Source: JBGRQA01 sp041725895 | GTDB lineage: Bacteria > Bacteroidota > Bacteroidia > Bacteroidales > Marinifilaceae | Reading direction: 5' to 3' | Assembly: GCA_041725895.1 (NCBI GenBank) | Contig: JBGRQA010000005.1 | Span: 186,001-250,000, forward strand | Length of the DNA: 64,000 nt | In this document: in pieces, positions 51,296 through 60,318 of the stretch | Layout of the letters: each line of letters starts with the position of its first letter | Position numbering within the stretch: position 1 is the stretch's first letter | Program-made: the position numbers and the translations under genes | Notes under the pieces: model-generated | Seen by the model: only the letters and a program-made list of their open reading frames with translations | Databases searched by the model: none | Told to the model about the DNA's origin: nothing

Positions 51296-51617
51296 TTTAC
51301 AAAGATAGAACATTAAAAAACCACGGAAACTTTATTCGTGTAAAAAGTTTCTGAAGCTATTGTTAATAGATGTTAATTTGTTTGGAACACCTCATACTTA
51401 TTATTTTGCAGTCTCTGAAATTAGTGCTAAATTAATTCATTATCAAAGGGTAATGGAGTAGAAATAGGCAAACCTACGGATTTTACCGGTAAGTGGATAA
51501 TTCCTTAGAGATGAATGACAATTTGTAGAATAAGTTAAGAATTGGTAGGGGAAAAGGTTGAATCCTGATAATAATTTCGGAATTTTGCGTTTTAACAGTA
51601 TAACAACGATTATTCCT
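51296..51617. other. Divergent intergenic region
   Basis: About 320 bases between the TetR gene (minus) and the barrel-like gene (plus). It should hold the efflux operon promoter and the TetR operator, but I see no convincing palindrome. No gene seen. Confidence 0.45.
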
Positions 51618-52604
51618 ATGTCTTTTAAATACTACCTCTTTATAGCTTTGCTTTTTTGTTCCTCTTTTGTTTTCGGTCAATTGAATGGCGACCTTAAAAA
51701 AAAGGAATCGCAGAATCTTTCGGGATATGGTACCGGAAATACCATGCCACAAACCGGAAATAGCAGGAGTAATAATTCTTCGGTTCGTGATGATAAATTG
51801 CCCCAAAGGGAAATCAACCGAAACGACTATTATAGTACCTGGACGCACCGAACGGCCAAGGTGGTTCCACTTCGTGAGATTCATCTGAGTGCAGTAGCTC
51901 CTTCCCGCTATGGAAACTTTCCCAAAACCGAAATCAACACTCAATTGTTGCTGTTTCCCCTGGTTCCCAATATTGGATTAAAACACCAATGGATTGGAGA
52001 AACAACCATTCTTTCTACCCAGCATTCATTTAACTATCCCACTATGGGATTGCGATGGGCCAAAAAAAGCGGCTTTGGAGATATTTTGCCGGAGTCAAGT
52101 GTTGTTCCCCACATTTTTGCTTTTCGAAATGAAGTTATAGTGAGTCATGTTTTGAATCCCCAGGCGCCCGATTGTTTCAACCGGGTTCCTGATTTAATAC
52201 TGACAGGTAGGATGGGTTTCGATTTTGCCTTAAAAACAGGAGACGAAATGCTTCCTTTAATCGATACCCGCTTTCTATATCACCGAACCAGTATCTATCA
52301 CGACCGAAAATTGTATTTTATGGGATTGGAGCTGGATGGAAATACCTGGCGAAATATTAACTTCTCAATTAATGCCGATTACTACAATATCGATTTTAAT
52401 GGAGAATATGCTTTCGAAAGTGAGGGAAGATTCATCTACCATCACAACAGTAGGCTGAATTTTTCCCTGGGGTATAAGCTGTCCTATTTGAATTGTGATT
52501 ACGGAACTCAGCTGTTTGTTATGCCCATGATCGATTTGGTTTACAAACTACATCATCATGTGAAATTGCAGAATGGACTTTTTGGTAGAAAGAGAAGGAG
52601 ATAG
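51618..52604 (+). CDS. Exported, probably outer-membrane protein of unknown function
   Basis: About 328 residues from the ATG at 51618, where a signal peptide starts (SFKYYLFIALLFCSSFVFGQ); an upstream ATG at 51558 would add 20 residues before it. A low-complexity linker follows. The rest alternates polar and hydrophobic residues with many Tyr, Asn and Phe, and fits a beta-barrel or beta-rich envelope protein. It ends in a basic tail (FGRKRRR). I recognise no family. Confidence 0.72.
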   Translation: MSFKYYLFIALLFCSSFVFGQLNGDLKKKESQNLSGYGTGNTMPQTGNSRSNNSSVRDDKLPQREINRNDYYSTWTHRTAKVVPLREIHLSAVAPSRYGNFPKTEINTQLLLFPLVPNIGLKHQWIGETTILSTQHSFNYPTMGLRWAKKSGFGDILPESSVVPHIFAFRNEVIVSHVLNPQAPDCFNRVPDLILTGRMGFDFALKTGDEMLPLIDTRFLYHRTSIYHDRKLYFMGLELDGNTWRNINFSINADYYNIDFNGEYAFESEGRFIYHHNSRLNFSLGYKLSYLNCDYGTQLFVMPMIDLVYKLHHHVKLQNGLFGRKRRR

Positions 52605-52744
52605 AAAAAAAGTTGGAGATGTTTCCCTGCTAACTGCATTTATGGAAGGTGTATATAGTAAAGGGTCAAAAGTAAGGTGCGGAGTATAAAATTGCAGAAG
52701 AGGTAGTATAGCTGCATGGCATTTTTGTAAATTAGAAGATAGAA

Positions 52745-53935
52745 ATGATACAAGAGATTACATCGCTTAAAGATGAGAAAATTCAATTTGCCAAGAGTTT
52801 AAGCTCTCTGAAAGGACGTTTAAATTCGGGTAAATTTTTAATTGAGGGAGTAGAGGCCATTGAATGGGCCATTGAATCGGGTGTTGAATTGGATTTTATT
52901 CTTTCCTCAAAATCAGTAAAAGACTTAGAGCAAAGGTTTCCCAAAACTGCAATTTATCATTTGTCCGATGGATTGCTAAAAAAAGTAACCGATACAAAAT
53001 ATTTAATTTCCGTTGTAGCAGTAGGTCGTAGTAAAGCCATATCCCATAATACCGATTTTGTGGTGGTACTGGACAATCTAAAAGATTATGGGAATATTGG
53101 TACCATTGTTCGAACCTGTCATGCTTTTGGTACCGATACCATTCTAAGTACCAAAAAGGATATGGATTTGTATCAGCGGAAAACGGTTGATTCCTCCAGG
53201 GGAAAGGTTTTTGCAACAAATCTGAAAAGCTTTGCCACCCCTTTGGAAACCATCAACTATCTAAAAAAACAGAACTATCAGGTGGTAACAACAAGTCCCT
53301 ATGGAGATAACATTCAATCCTTAATATCTTTAACAGACAAACCCGTTGCACTGATTGTTGGAAATGAAACCGAAGGAGTGTCAGATGAATTGATGGCACA
53401 TGCCGATTTTACTGTTCAAATTCCAATGCATAGTGAAGTAGAGAGCTTAAATGTTGGGGTGGCTACCGGAATTAGTATCTATGAATTAAGATTAAAACAA
53501 TTACTAGGAATGATTGAGAACAAAATAAAATCCACATTAGGACGCGAGGTGAATGTAGCTGCTGCATTAATTAAGGAGGCACTGGATAAAGAATTGAGTA
53601 AGGTTTCCGATTTGTCCAGCGGGCAATTGGTTTTTATGATGGTGTTGAAATGTGATTCTGTAATGAATCTAGTGGATATACAAAAACAATTTGGGATACC
53701 CGATGGTGAGACCGATCGCTTCTTTGCCCCTCTTATAAAGAAAGGGTATATAAATAGTGATTCGTCCAATAACTTTACCATAACAGAAACAGGGATCGAA
53801 ACCATTGGTAAGCTTTGGACCGTAATTGAAAATACCGAGAATAAAATTATGGATGATTTTACCGATCAGGAAAAAAAGGAGCTAAAGCGTTTGCTTGATA
53901 AATTAAAGTACAAATGTTCAGAGATTATTAACTAG
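52745..53935 (+). CDS. TrmH/SpoU RNA methyltransferase fused to a MarR-like winged helix
   Basis: 396 residues. The first 250 form an RNA 2'-O-ribose methyltransferase of the SpoU/TrmH family: a substrate-binding domain with GKFLIEGVEAIEWAIESG, then the knotted SAM site with VVLDNLKDYGNIGTIVRTCH (motif 1), ALIVGNETEGVSDEL (motif 2) and IPMHSEVESLNVGVATGISI (motif 3). The last 140 (about 255-396) look like a MarR-family domain: SGQLVFMMVL, DSVMNLVDIQKQFGIP, FFAPLIKKGYI and the end FTDQEKKELKRLLDKLKY. The frame is continuous. Whether the second domain binds DNA or RNA is unknown. Confidence 0.85.
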   Translation: MIQEITSLKDEKIQFAKSLSSLKGRLNSGKFLIEGVEAIEWAIESGVELDFILSSKSVKDLEQRFPKTAIYHLSDGLLKKVTDTKYLISVVAVGRSKAISHNTDFVVVLDNLKDYGNIGTIVRTCHAFGTDTILSTKKDMDLYQRKTVDSSRGKVFATNLKSFATPLETINYLKKQNYQVVTTSPYGDNIQSLISLTDKPVALIVGNETEGVSDELMAHADFTVQIPMHSEVESLNVGVATGISIYELRLKQLLGMIENKIKSTLGREVNVAAALIKEALDKELSKVSDLSSGQLVFMMVLKCDSVMNLVDIQKQFGIPDGETDRFFAPLIKKGYINSDSSNNFTITETGIETIGKLWTVIENTENKIMDDFTDQEKKELKRLLDKLKYKCSEIIN

Positions 53936-53994
53936 TCTTGAATTTGGTTGATCAACCGGAATCGAAAAAGAAGATACAGCAACCCAAACTGAAC

Positions 53995-54034
53995 AAAAAA
54001 ACCGGGATACAATATAATGTACCCCGGTTTTTTT
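53995..54034. terminator. Bidirectional terminator
   Basis: AAAAAAACCGGG / CCCGGTTTTTTT plus an inner TAC/GTA, with one mismatch, between convergent genes. Confidence 0.9.
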
Positions 54035-54049
54035 GTAGCTATAAAGTTT

Positions 54050-55705
54050 TTAATGGTACAAGTTGGTGTACAAATATCTCTTGATGTTTCGTTTCGGAGT
54101 TTTCTTAAATTCTTCAGGAAACAGAATAATGCGCGAAAGTTTCATATATCCGGGAAGCTCCTTGTTAATCAATTGCTTGTTTTTTTCAAGGGCCTTTTCA
54201 ATTTCATCCTTCGATAAACCTTCTGCATCGCATGCCTCGTAATCGGGGTAAAGCATAGCTATTAGCTTATGATCTTTATCATCGGTTACAATAGATTCCT
54301 GGATAAAGGGCATATTATTAAGCATGGCCTCAATTTCCTCCGGGTAGATATTCTGACCCGATGGGCCCAGCAACATGTTCTTGCTTCGTCCCCGAATTGA
54401 AATAACATTGTCCTGATCGATTACACCCAAATCTCCGGTTCGAAGCCAACCATCTTTGGTAAAAACTTCCTTGGTGGCCTCTTTGTTTTTATAGTAGCCC
54501 AGCATTACATTGTCGCCGTTAACCTGAATTTCTCCTACAATATTATAAGGATCTTCCGAATCGATACGAACTTTCATCCGATCTACGATTTTTCCGCAGG
54601 AGTGTTCCTTAAATTCTTTGTTGGGGCTATAGCTTACCAATGGACCACATTCTGTCATACCATATCCTACGGTGAAAGGGAATTCTATTTTTCGAAGAAA
54701 ATCCTCTACCTCCCTACTTAGTGCAGCTCCTCCAATAATTACTTCAATAAAGTTGCCACCAAAAGTTTCGATAAGGCTGTTGCGGATTTTTTTGTAAACC
54801 TTCTTCTCCAGCAAAGGAATCTTCATCATCAATTTTACCCTGCGCTGTTCCAGTACCGGAAGAATTTTCTTTTTGTAAATCTTCTCCATAATAAGTGGAA
54901 CCGCACAAATCAGGCGGGGATGAATATTCTGGAATGCTTTGGTAATAATTTGCGGGGATGGAACTCTCGAAAGAAAGGTAACATGGCATCCAACACAAAA
55001 TTCGGTGAGGAATTCGAACATGCATCCAAATACGTGGGCCAGGGGCAGAAAGGAAACGATATTATCCTGGGGACGCAAATCGATATGATCGAATCCAATG
55101 CGAACATTGGAATACAAGCTGCGATAGGGTAACATTACCCCTTTGGTAAATCCCGAGGTACCGGAGGTATAGGAAAGAACTGCCATGTCATCATTTTTGG
55201 CATCTTTCAATTCCAGGTTTTCTGCGGTTACTTTGTGTTCTGTTATATGACTGGTAGCCGTTTCGATTGCTGCATGCACTTTCTTACTATTAGAGCAAAG
55301 TACCGAGAAATCGTTCAGCGAGATAATTCCTTTTAGTTTTTTCAGTTTGGTATCATCAATTTTGTTGAAGATATTTTCGGTAGAGAACAATAGTACCGAT
55401 TCGGAATGATTTACAATGTGGTGAATGTCTCCGGAATTAAAATCGGGTAGAATGGGAACGATTATGGCTCCGTAGGTAATGGTACCTATATAGGTAATGG
55501 CCCAGCTGTTAAGGTTGCGGCCTACCACCGCTATTTTATCCCCCTTTTTAATGCCAAGTTCCTTAAATATTTTGTGCATCCAAACAATGCGTTCGGCTAC
55601 TTCTCCAAAGGTTTGGGTATCCTTTTGATAGTTGGTAAATGCAGGATGCTCCCAGTTGTTAACAATTGCGTCTTTTATGGTTCTGATTAAGTCGTTTTTA
55701 ATCAT
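54050..55705 (-). CDS. AMP-dependent long-chain fatty acid--CoA ligase-like enzyme
   Basis: 551 residues, the adenylate-forming ANL fold. The phosphate loop is YTSGTSGFTKGVMLPY. The aryl/acyl motif is GYGMTECGPLVSYS, the hinge region LRTGDLGVIDQDN, and the C-terminal SKNMLLGPSGQNIYPEEIEA. Near its C-terminus PKRNIKRYLY carries the catalytic Lys region. It activates a carboxylic acid, probably a fatty acid, to acyl-AMP and acyl-CoA. It appears monocistronic. Confidence 0.92.
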   Translation of the reverse strand: MIKNDLIRTIKDAIVNNWEHPAFTNYQKDTQTFGEVAERIVWMHKIFKELGIKKGDKIAVVGRNLNSWAITYIGTITYGAIIVPILPDFNSGDIHHIVNHSESVLLFSTENIFNKIDDTKLKKLKGIISLNDFSVLCSNSKKVHAAIETATSHITEHKVTAENLELKDAKNDDMAVLSYTSGTSGFTKGVMLPYRSLYSNVRIGFDHIDLRPQDNIVSFLPLAHVFGCMFEFLTEFCVGCHVTFLSRVPSPQIITKAFQNIHPRLICAVPLIMEKIYKKKILPVLEQRRVKLMMKIPLLEKKVYKKIRNSLIETFGGNFIEVIIGGAALSREVEDFLRKIEFPFTVGYGMTECGPLVSYSPNKEFKEHSCGKIVDRMKVRIDSEDPYNIVGEIQVNGDNVMLGYYKNKEATKEVFTKDGWLRTGDLGVIDQDNVISIRGRSKNMLLGPSGQNIYPEEIEAMLNNMPFIQESIVTDDKDHKLIAMLYPDYEACDAEGLSKDEIEKALEKNKQLINKELPGYMKLSRIILFPEEFKKTPKRNIKRYLYTNLYH

Positions 55706-56173
55706 ACAGTTACTCTTTGATGAAGCTTTAAAGATACGAATCTCAGTAAAAAACAGAAGGAATACGCCAGTACAGTTTGCTGCTAATGCTTGTAATAGTC
55801 AGTGAAAGAATATGTTAGTTGCATGCCTGAAATAAGGAAAAAAGTAGACAATTGAGGGTGAGACCAATAGGGATATTGTATTGTTTGTATTCGTACTTTT
55901 TATTTACGATTCGAATTTTAGTGACAGGAGCAGACGGTTTCTTTCCTGTTTAGAAAACACTATTTTTAGGCTTCCAAATCCACCAAAAAATCGCTTTCAA
56001 ATTGTCACCACTACCAAATCAAAAAAGATACTACTATCAATTTTAAAAAGATACTACTACCAATTTTAAAAAGATACTACTACCAAATCCAAAAAGATAC
56101 CAGTACCTTTTTTAAAAAGATACTGGTAGCAATTTTGAAAAGTATGTCGTACCATTTTTTTCTATAACAGAAA
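55706..56173. other. Intergenic region carrying a 23-base tandem repeat array
   Basis: 468 bases. The left 290 show nothing I can name; the right part is the repeat array at 55999-56159, which reaches to within 15 bases of the stop codon of the DUF4469 gene. Confidence 0.6.
55999..56159. repeat. Seven tandem copies of a 23-base repeat
   Basis: Units start at 55999, 56022, 56045, 56068, 56091, 56114 and 56137, exactly 23 bases each. The best unit is AAAAAGATACTACTACCAA then TTTT. Copies 2-4 are close, while 1 and 5-7 have diverged but keep AAAAAG, TAC and the CCA/GCA step. There are no spacers and 23 is not a multiple of 3, so this is neither a CRISPR array nor a coding repeat. Confidence 0.9.
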
Positions 56174-56869
56174 CTACTCTACGGTAAGTTCAAAATCCAG
56201 TTCACCAATTCTAAGGGTTTTTCCATCCATCTTACTTCGTACCTGAAGGTGATACTTTCCGGGTGTAAGTGTTTCGGGAATCATAAAGATGGCATCAGAG
56301 GGCATATTTCGCAGGAATGTTGTAACCCGGTAGCTAGTATCGTCCTGTGCAATAAAGAAAACACCTTCGTCTGTATCAGCCTCGTTTACCTTTAATTTCG
56401 AGCCACTGATTTTGGCAGCACCACCCGGGCTTATTTTCTCGTTTTGGGTTTTTGTAGTGGTATCCTCAAAAAATTCGATTACCGGAAGTACCTCGGCTGC
56501 AGAAATTTTCACCAGCTCAATTTGTTCTGGTATCTTTTTGAAATCGATGCCAGGAGTATAGTTTAGTTTTAACCGGTGAAGTACGGGATCGAATTCCGTT
56601 ACTTCCCGGTCGAATACCCCCGAGATACTGAGCCGAATGTTACACATGGGCGTAACAATATTATGCCCCGCCTTTAGTTCTTCAGCAATAATCGACTCGT
56701 AGGCCCGAACGGCAATTAGTGCATCTGCCTCGTTCAGGCTGGAGTGTCTTTCCACAACTTTTTTTACAAGTTGTTCCTGGTTCAGGGAATCAAAAGTCAC
56801 TGGTTTTGCAGTGTAATCATCTTTCCGTTCGGTCAGATAATTTTTTCTTAAAATAAAAGGAATTGGCAT
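56174..56869 (-). CDS. HU-like DNA-binding domain protein with DUF4469
   Basis: 231 residues. The N-terminal half (about 1-125) resembles the HU-family domain of large Bacteroidota DNA-binding proteins (LNQEQLVKKVVERHSSLNEADALIAV, then IVTPMCNIRLSISGVF). The C-terminal part (about 145-231) is an Ig-like DUF4469 domain: GAAKISGSKLKVNEADTDEG, SYRVTTFLRNMPSDAIF, LTPGKYHLQVRSKM. Role unknown, perhaps nucleoid-associated. The 23-base repeat array lies directly behind its stop codon. Confidence 0.85.
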   Translation of the reverse strand: MPIPFILRKNYLTERKDDYTAKPVTFDSLNQEQLVKKVVERHSSLNEADALIAVRAYESIIAEELKAGHNIVTPMCNIRLSISGVFDREVTEFDPVLHRLKLNYTPGIDFKKIPEQIELVKISAAEVLPVIEFFEDTTTKTQNEKISPGGAAKISGSKLKVNEADTDEGVFFIAQDDTSYRVTTFLRNMPSDAIFMIPETLTPGKYHLQVRSKMDGKTLRIGELDFELTVE

Positions 56870-57182
56870 ATTCTATAACAATTTTTAGTTGAACAATGTA
56901 GGGCAAGCTTACATTTCCCAAATTGTTGGTAGGAGTAAGGTAATGTCCTTTTTTTTAGTACATATTAAATTAAGAAATTAGACAATACAAAACAAGATAA
57001 AATGCTTAATATTAGAGAAATACTTCTGTTTGTCCGACTCCTGTTGAGATACAGGAAATGGAATAATAATTTTTTTTCGTAGGGGGGAGTAAGGATCTTT
57101 TTAACAAATTGAAATATGGTTTGTTGGGTACATAAAACAAAACCTGCCTGCTGTTTCCTTTCCTAAGCCCTATTCAATTGTA
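56870..57182. other. Intergenic region without recognised elements
   Basis: 313 AT-rich bases between two minus-strand genes. It must hold the promoter of the HU/DUF4469 gene. I see no gene, strong hairpin or repeat. Confidence 0.45.
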
Positions 57183-58280
57183 TTATACCGTAAACAGCAC
57201 CACTTTTTGTTCTTTTCCCCTTAGCAGCATTTCTCCAATTTCGCGGGGAACAAAGGTATTGGAATCCAGGTTTAATTTGTTGAGCAGGAATTTGGAGAAC
57301 AGAATGTTTACGCCCAGTTCGTTGCATTTTCCCTGGATACGGGCAGCAGTGTTGAGTACATCCCCCGAGAAGGCAATGTCTCGTTTGACCACTCCAATTT
57401 CACCGGCCATAACGTAGCCGTAATGCAGTCCTGCTTTAAATTCCGGAATCGTATTGTAGGTTTTCTGATAGTATTGTTCCTGCTCGCGAAGCGCATTCTG
57501 AATATCAAAAAAGCAGCGAAGGCAGTTGGCATCTTGAGTCCCTTTGCTGGTTGGCCAGCTGATGACAATTTCGTCTCCTACATACTGGTAGATTTCCCCT
57601 TTGGAATAGATGATACTGGAAGTGCAGTGTTTGTATACATCTCTTAGAAAATGGAAGTAGAGTTCTTCACCCAATTTTTCGGCAATGGAAGTAGAGGAGC
57701 GAAGATCCAGGAACATAAAGATTCGTTCCTCTCTTTTGGGGTGAAAGTACTTGCCCATCAAGAAGGCCCGAAACACTCCGGGACCGTATTTGTCGTTTAC
57801 CAAAAGGTAGATTAGGGTGGCCAATACCACCATCAACCAAAACAGGTAGCTCTGCAGTTGGTTGATGCTGGTGAGGTGGGAAATAACGACCTCTAATACC
57901 CTGGAATGTATGAACGGAAGTCCCATTTGGTGGCTCTGATAGTAAAGACCTACAGGCAGGGCCACAAACAGATAGATTAGGCTGAAGGAAAGAAAAATAC
58001 TAATGATGGTCCAGCCGTAAGGTTCGGTTCGGAGCCATTTTTCCCAGAGAAACACAACACCACATCCGCCCAGGATACCGGCCAGGCATCCCGTGAGGAT
58101 ACTTCCCCTAAATGCCAGGGAGGCATCCAGGCCCGATACATCCAGATCCAAAAAATGGAGGGTAGCATATATATTAAAGAATTGGAAAATGGATATGATG
58201 GTCCAACAAAGGGTGATCCAGAATATTTTCCGAACCTGGCTTTTAATTTTGTTGGCGTGGGGAATATTCATGTACCTCAT
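57183..58280 (-). CDS. Membrane class III adenylate/guanylate cyclase
   Basis: 365 residues. The N-terminal half has about five membrane helices (within 15-170). The class III catalytic domain (about 180-365) has metal-binding Asp in FMFLDLRSSTSIAEKLG and YVGDEIVISW, and the transition-state Asn/Arg in AFSGDVLNTAARIQ. All catalytic residues needed for activity seem present. The substrate (ATP or GTP) is not certain. The presence of Crp-like regulators in the window allows a cAMP circuit, but this is inference. Confidence 0.92.
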   Translation of the reverse strand: MRYMNIPHANKIKSQVRKIFWITLCWTIISIFQFFNIYATLHFLDLDVSGLDASLAFRGSILTGCLAGILGGCGVVFLWEKWLRTEPYGWTIISIFLSFSLIYLFVALPVGLYYQSHQMGLPFIHSRVLEVVISHLTSINQLQSYLFWLMVVLATLIYLLVNDKYGPGVFRAFLMGKYFHPKREERIFMFLDLRSSTSIAEKLGEELYFHFLRDVYKHCTSSIIYSKGEIYQYVGDEIVISWPTSKGTQDANCLRCFFDIQNALREQEQYYQKTYNTIPEFKAGLHYGYVMAGEIGVVKRDIAFSGDVLNTAARIQGKCNELGVNILFSKFLLNKLNLDSNTFVPREIGEMLLRGKEQKVVLFTV

Positions 58281-58699
58281 TTGATTTTAAAATTTATCTG
58301 CTGAGTTTTCCTCTGCTATAACGCTTGGTTTGGTGCAATTTTAAAGCCTTGTGTTTTCTTCTGTTGCCTTTGTAATGTGCAAGTTAGGGAATTAAAGTCA
58401 ATCTTTTCGATTCAAAATGATTATTTTAGGGGAGGAGTAGAGAAGATTCTATTGAACCGAAAAAAGATTTCTAAAGTAAGTTGGTGTAAACCTCTGATTG
58501 TTAGAGAAATGTACGCAGAAAAGGCTTAGGTGTAATTTACTGGTTACCAATGTTTTGTAGAATTGTAAAGGTTTATTGCCGGGCAATCTAACAATCTATT
58601 TATAGGTGTACTATCTATTATTCACTGCATCGAGCTAATAATTGAATTCTTATTTCTATTTTTGTAGTCTTGATGACTCATTAAATGATTAAGTAAGAA
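58281..58699. other. Divergent intergenic region before asnS
   Basis: 419 bases between the cyclase gene (minus) and asnS (plus). A TATTTTTG box at about 58657-58664 resembles the Bacteroidota -7 element and may serve asnS. No gene or strong hairpin seen. Confidence 0.45.
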
Positions 58700-60148
58700 A
58701 TGGAACAGAAAAAAAGAATTAAGATCAAAGAGCTACTGGATTCCAAGGAATACGGAAGTGAAGTGAATGTGAAAGGTTGGGTACGAACCAAACGTGGGAA
58801 CAAGCAGATTAATTTCATCGCTTTGAATGACGGTTCTACCATTCATAATTTGCAGATTGTGGTTGATGTTCCAGGTTTTAATGAGGACTTGCTAAAGTTA
58901 ATCACTACCGGTGCAGCTATTTCTGTAAACGGAGAATTGATTGAATCACAGGGAAGCGGACAAAGCGTAGAGATTTCTGCCAAGGAGATCGAGGTTTTGG
59001 GAACTGCTGATCCTGAGAAATATCCATTGCAGCCTAAGAAGCACTCTCTGGAATTCTTAAGAGAGAATGCTCACCTGCGTTTCCGTACTGCTACTTTTAG
59101 TGCGGTATTCCGTATTCGTCATGCCATGGCTTATGCCATCCATAAATATTTTAACGATCGTGGTTTCTACTACATGCACACTCCTTTGATTACCGGTTCG
59201 GATGCCGAAGGTGCTGGTGAAATGTTCCGTGTAACCACTCTTGATGCTATGCAACCCCCATTGACCGAGGAAGGAAAAGTGGATTACAAGGAAGATTTCT
59301 TCGGAAAAGAAACCAACCTTACCGTTTCCGGTCAGTTGGAAGGAGAGTTGGGAGCTATGGCTTTGGGTGAGATCTATACCTTTGGACCTACTTTCCGTGC
59401 CGAAAACTCCAATACCACTCGTCACCTGGCTGAGTTCTGGATGATTGAGCCGGAAATGGCTTTCTACGATCTGAAGGACAACATGGATTTGGCCGAGGAT
59501 TTCCTGAAGTATTTGATTCGTTATGCATTGGACAACTGCCTGGACGATTTGAAATTCCTGAGCAAGCGTTTGCAGGAAGAGGAGAAGAACAAAAAGGCAG
59601 AGGATCGTTCTATGGAATTGATCGAGAAGCTGAACTTTGTATTGGAAAACGACTTTGTTCGTCTGACTTATACCGAAGCAATCGATATTCTGCGTAACTC
59701 CAAGCCAAACAAGAAGAAGAAATTCAATTACCTTATCGAAGGATGGGGTGCCGATCTTCAATCGGAGCACGAGCGTTACCTGGTTGAGAAGAAATTCAAG
59801 CGTCCGGTAATTCTTGTTGATTATCCTAAGGATATCAAAGCCTTCTATATGAAACAGAATGACGATGGCAAAACTGTTGCTGCTATGGATATTCTGTTCC
59901 CGGGTATTGGTGAAATTGTTGGAGGATCACAGCGAGAAGAGGATTTTGGAAAGCTGACTACCCGTATGGAAGAAATGGGCGTACCAGCCGAAGATATGGA
60001 ATGGTACCTGGATACCCGTCGTTTTGGATCGGCTCCACATGCCGGTTTCGGATTGGGTTTTGAACGTATGATGTTGTTCATTACCGGTATGGGTAATATT
60101 CGCGACGTAATTCCATTCCCTCGTTACCCACGAAGTGCTGAATTTTAA
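58700..60148 (+). CDS. asnS: Asparagine--tRNA ligase
   Basis: 482 residues. An N-terminal OB-fold anticodon-binding domain ([19 protein letters not shown]) leads into the class II core: [43 protein letters not shown] and the C-terminal [20 protein letters not shown] then DVIPFPRYP. The AsnRS-specific insert between motifs 1 and 2 (about 170-200) is present. Codon use is more biased toward C-ending codons than in neighbours, as expected for a highly expressed gene. Confidence 0.98.
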   Translation: MEQKKRIKIKELLDSKEYGSEVNVKGWVRTKRGNKQINFIALNDGSTIHNLQIVVDVPGFNEDLLKLITTGAAISVNGELIESQGSGQSVEISAKEIEVLGTADPEKYPLQPKKHSLEFLRENAHLRFRTATFSAVFRIRHAMAYAIHKYFNDRGFYYMHTPLITGSDAEGAGEMFRVTTLDAMQPPLTEEGKVDYKEDFFGKETNLTVSGQLEGELGAMALGEIYTFGPTFRAENSNTTRHLAEFWMIEPEMAFYDLKDNMDLAEDFLKYLIRYALDNCLDDLKFLSKRLQEEEKNKKAEDRSMELIEKLNFVLENDFVRLTYTEAIDILRNSKPNKKKKFNYLIEGWGADLQSEHERYLVEKKFKRPVILVDYPKDIKAFYMKQNDDGKTVAAMDILFPGIGEIVGGSQREEDFGKLTTRMEEMGVPAEDMEWYLDTRRFGSAPHAGFGLGFERMMLFITGMGNIRDVIPFPRYPRSAEF

Positions 60149-60173
60149 CAAGCTTAAATGCTAAATATAAAAG

Positions 60174-60199
60174 AACCGGGTCAATACTTTGATCCGGTT
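60174..60199 (+). terminator. Intrinsic terminator behind asnS
   Basis: AACCGGGTCAA / TTGATCCGGTT (one G-T pair) with a 4-base loop, then T-run. Confidence 0.9.
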
Positions 60200-60318
60200 T
60201 TTTCGTATATAATATAGCATAATTCACTAAATTTGAATTCTTGTTTCTTCTCTATATTATTAATACCTTGCTTGAGCTTTTGGCAGATTAGGCACAAGCA
60301 GATTTAGAAGGAGTAGAT

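Noticed and set aside
55881..56069. Plus-strand frame of 62 codons before the repeat array
   Set aside because: It runs into the 23-base repeats, has no supporting features and no family resemblance.
55999..56159. CRISPR array
   Set aside because: The period is 23 bases in total with no unique spacers between repeats, and no cas genes are in the window.
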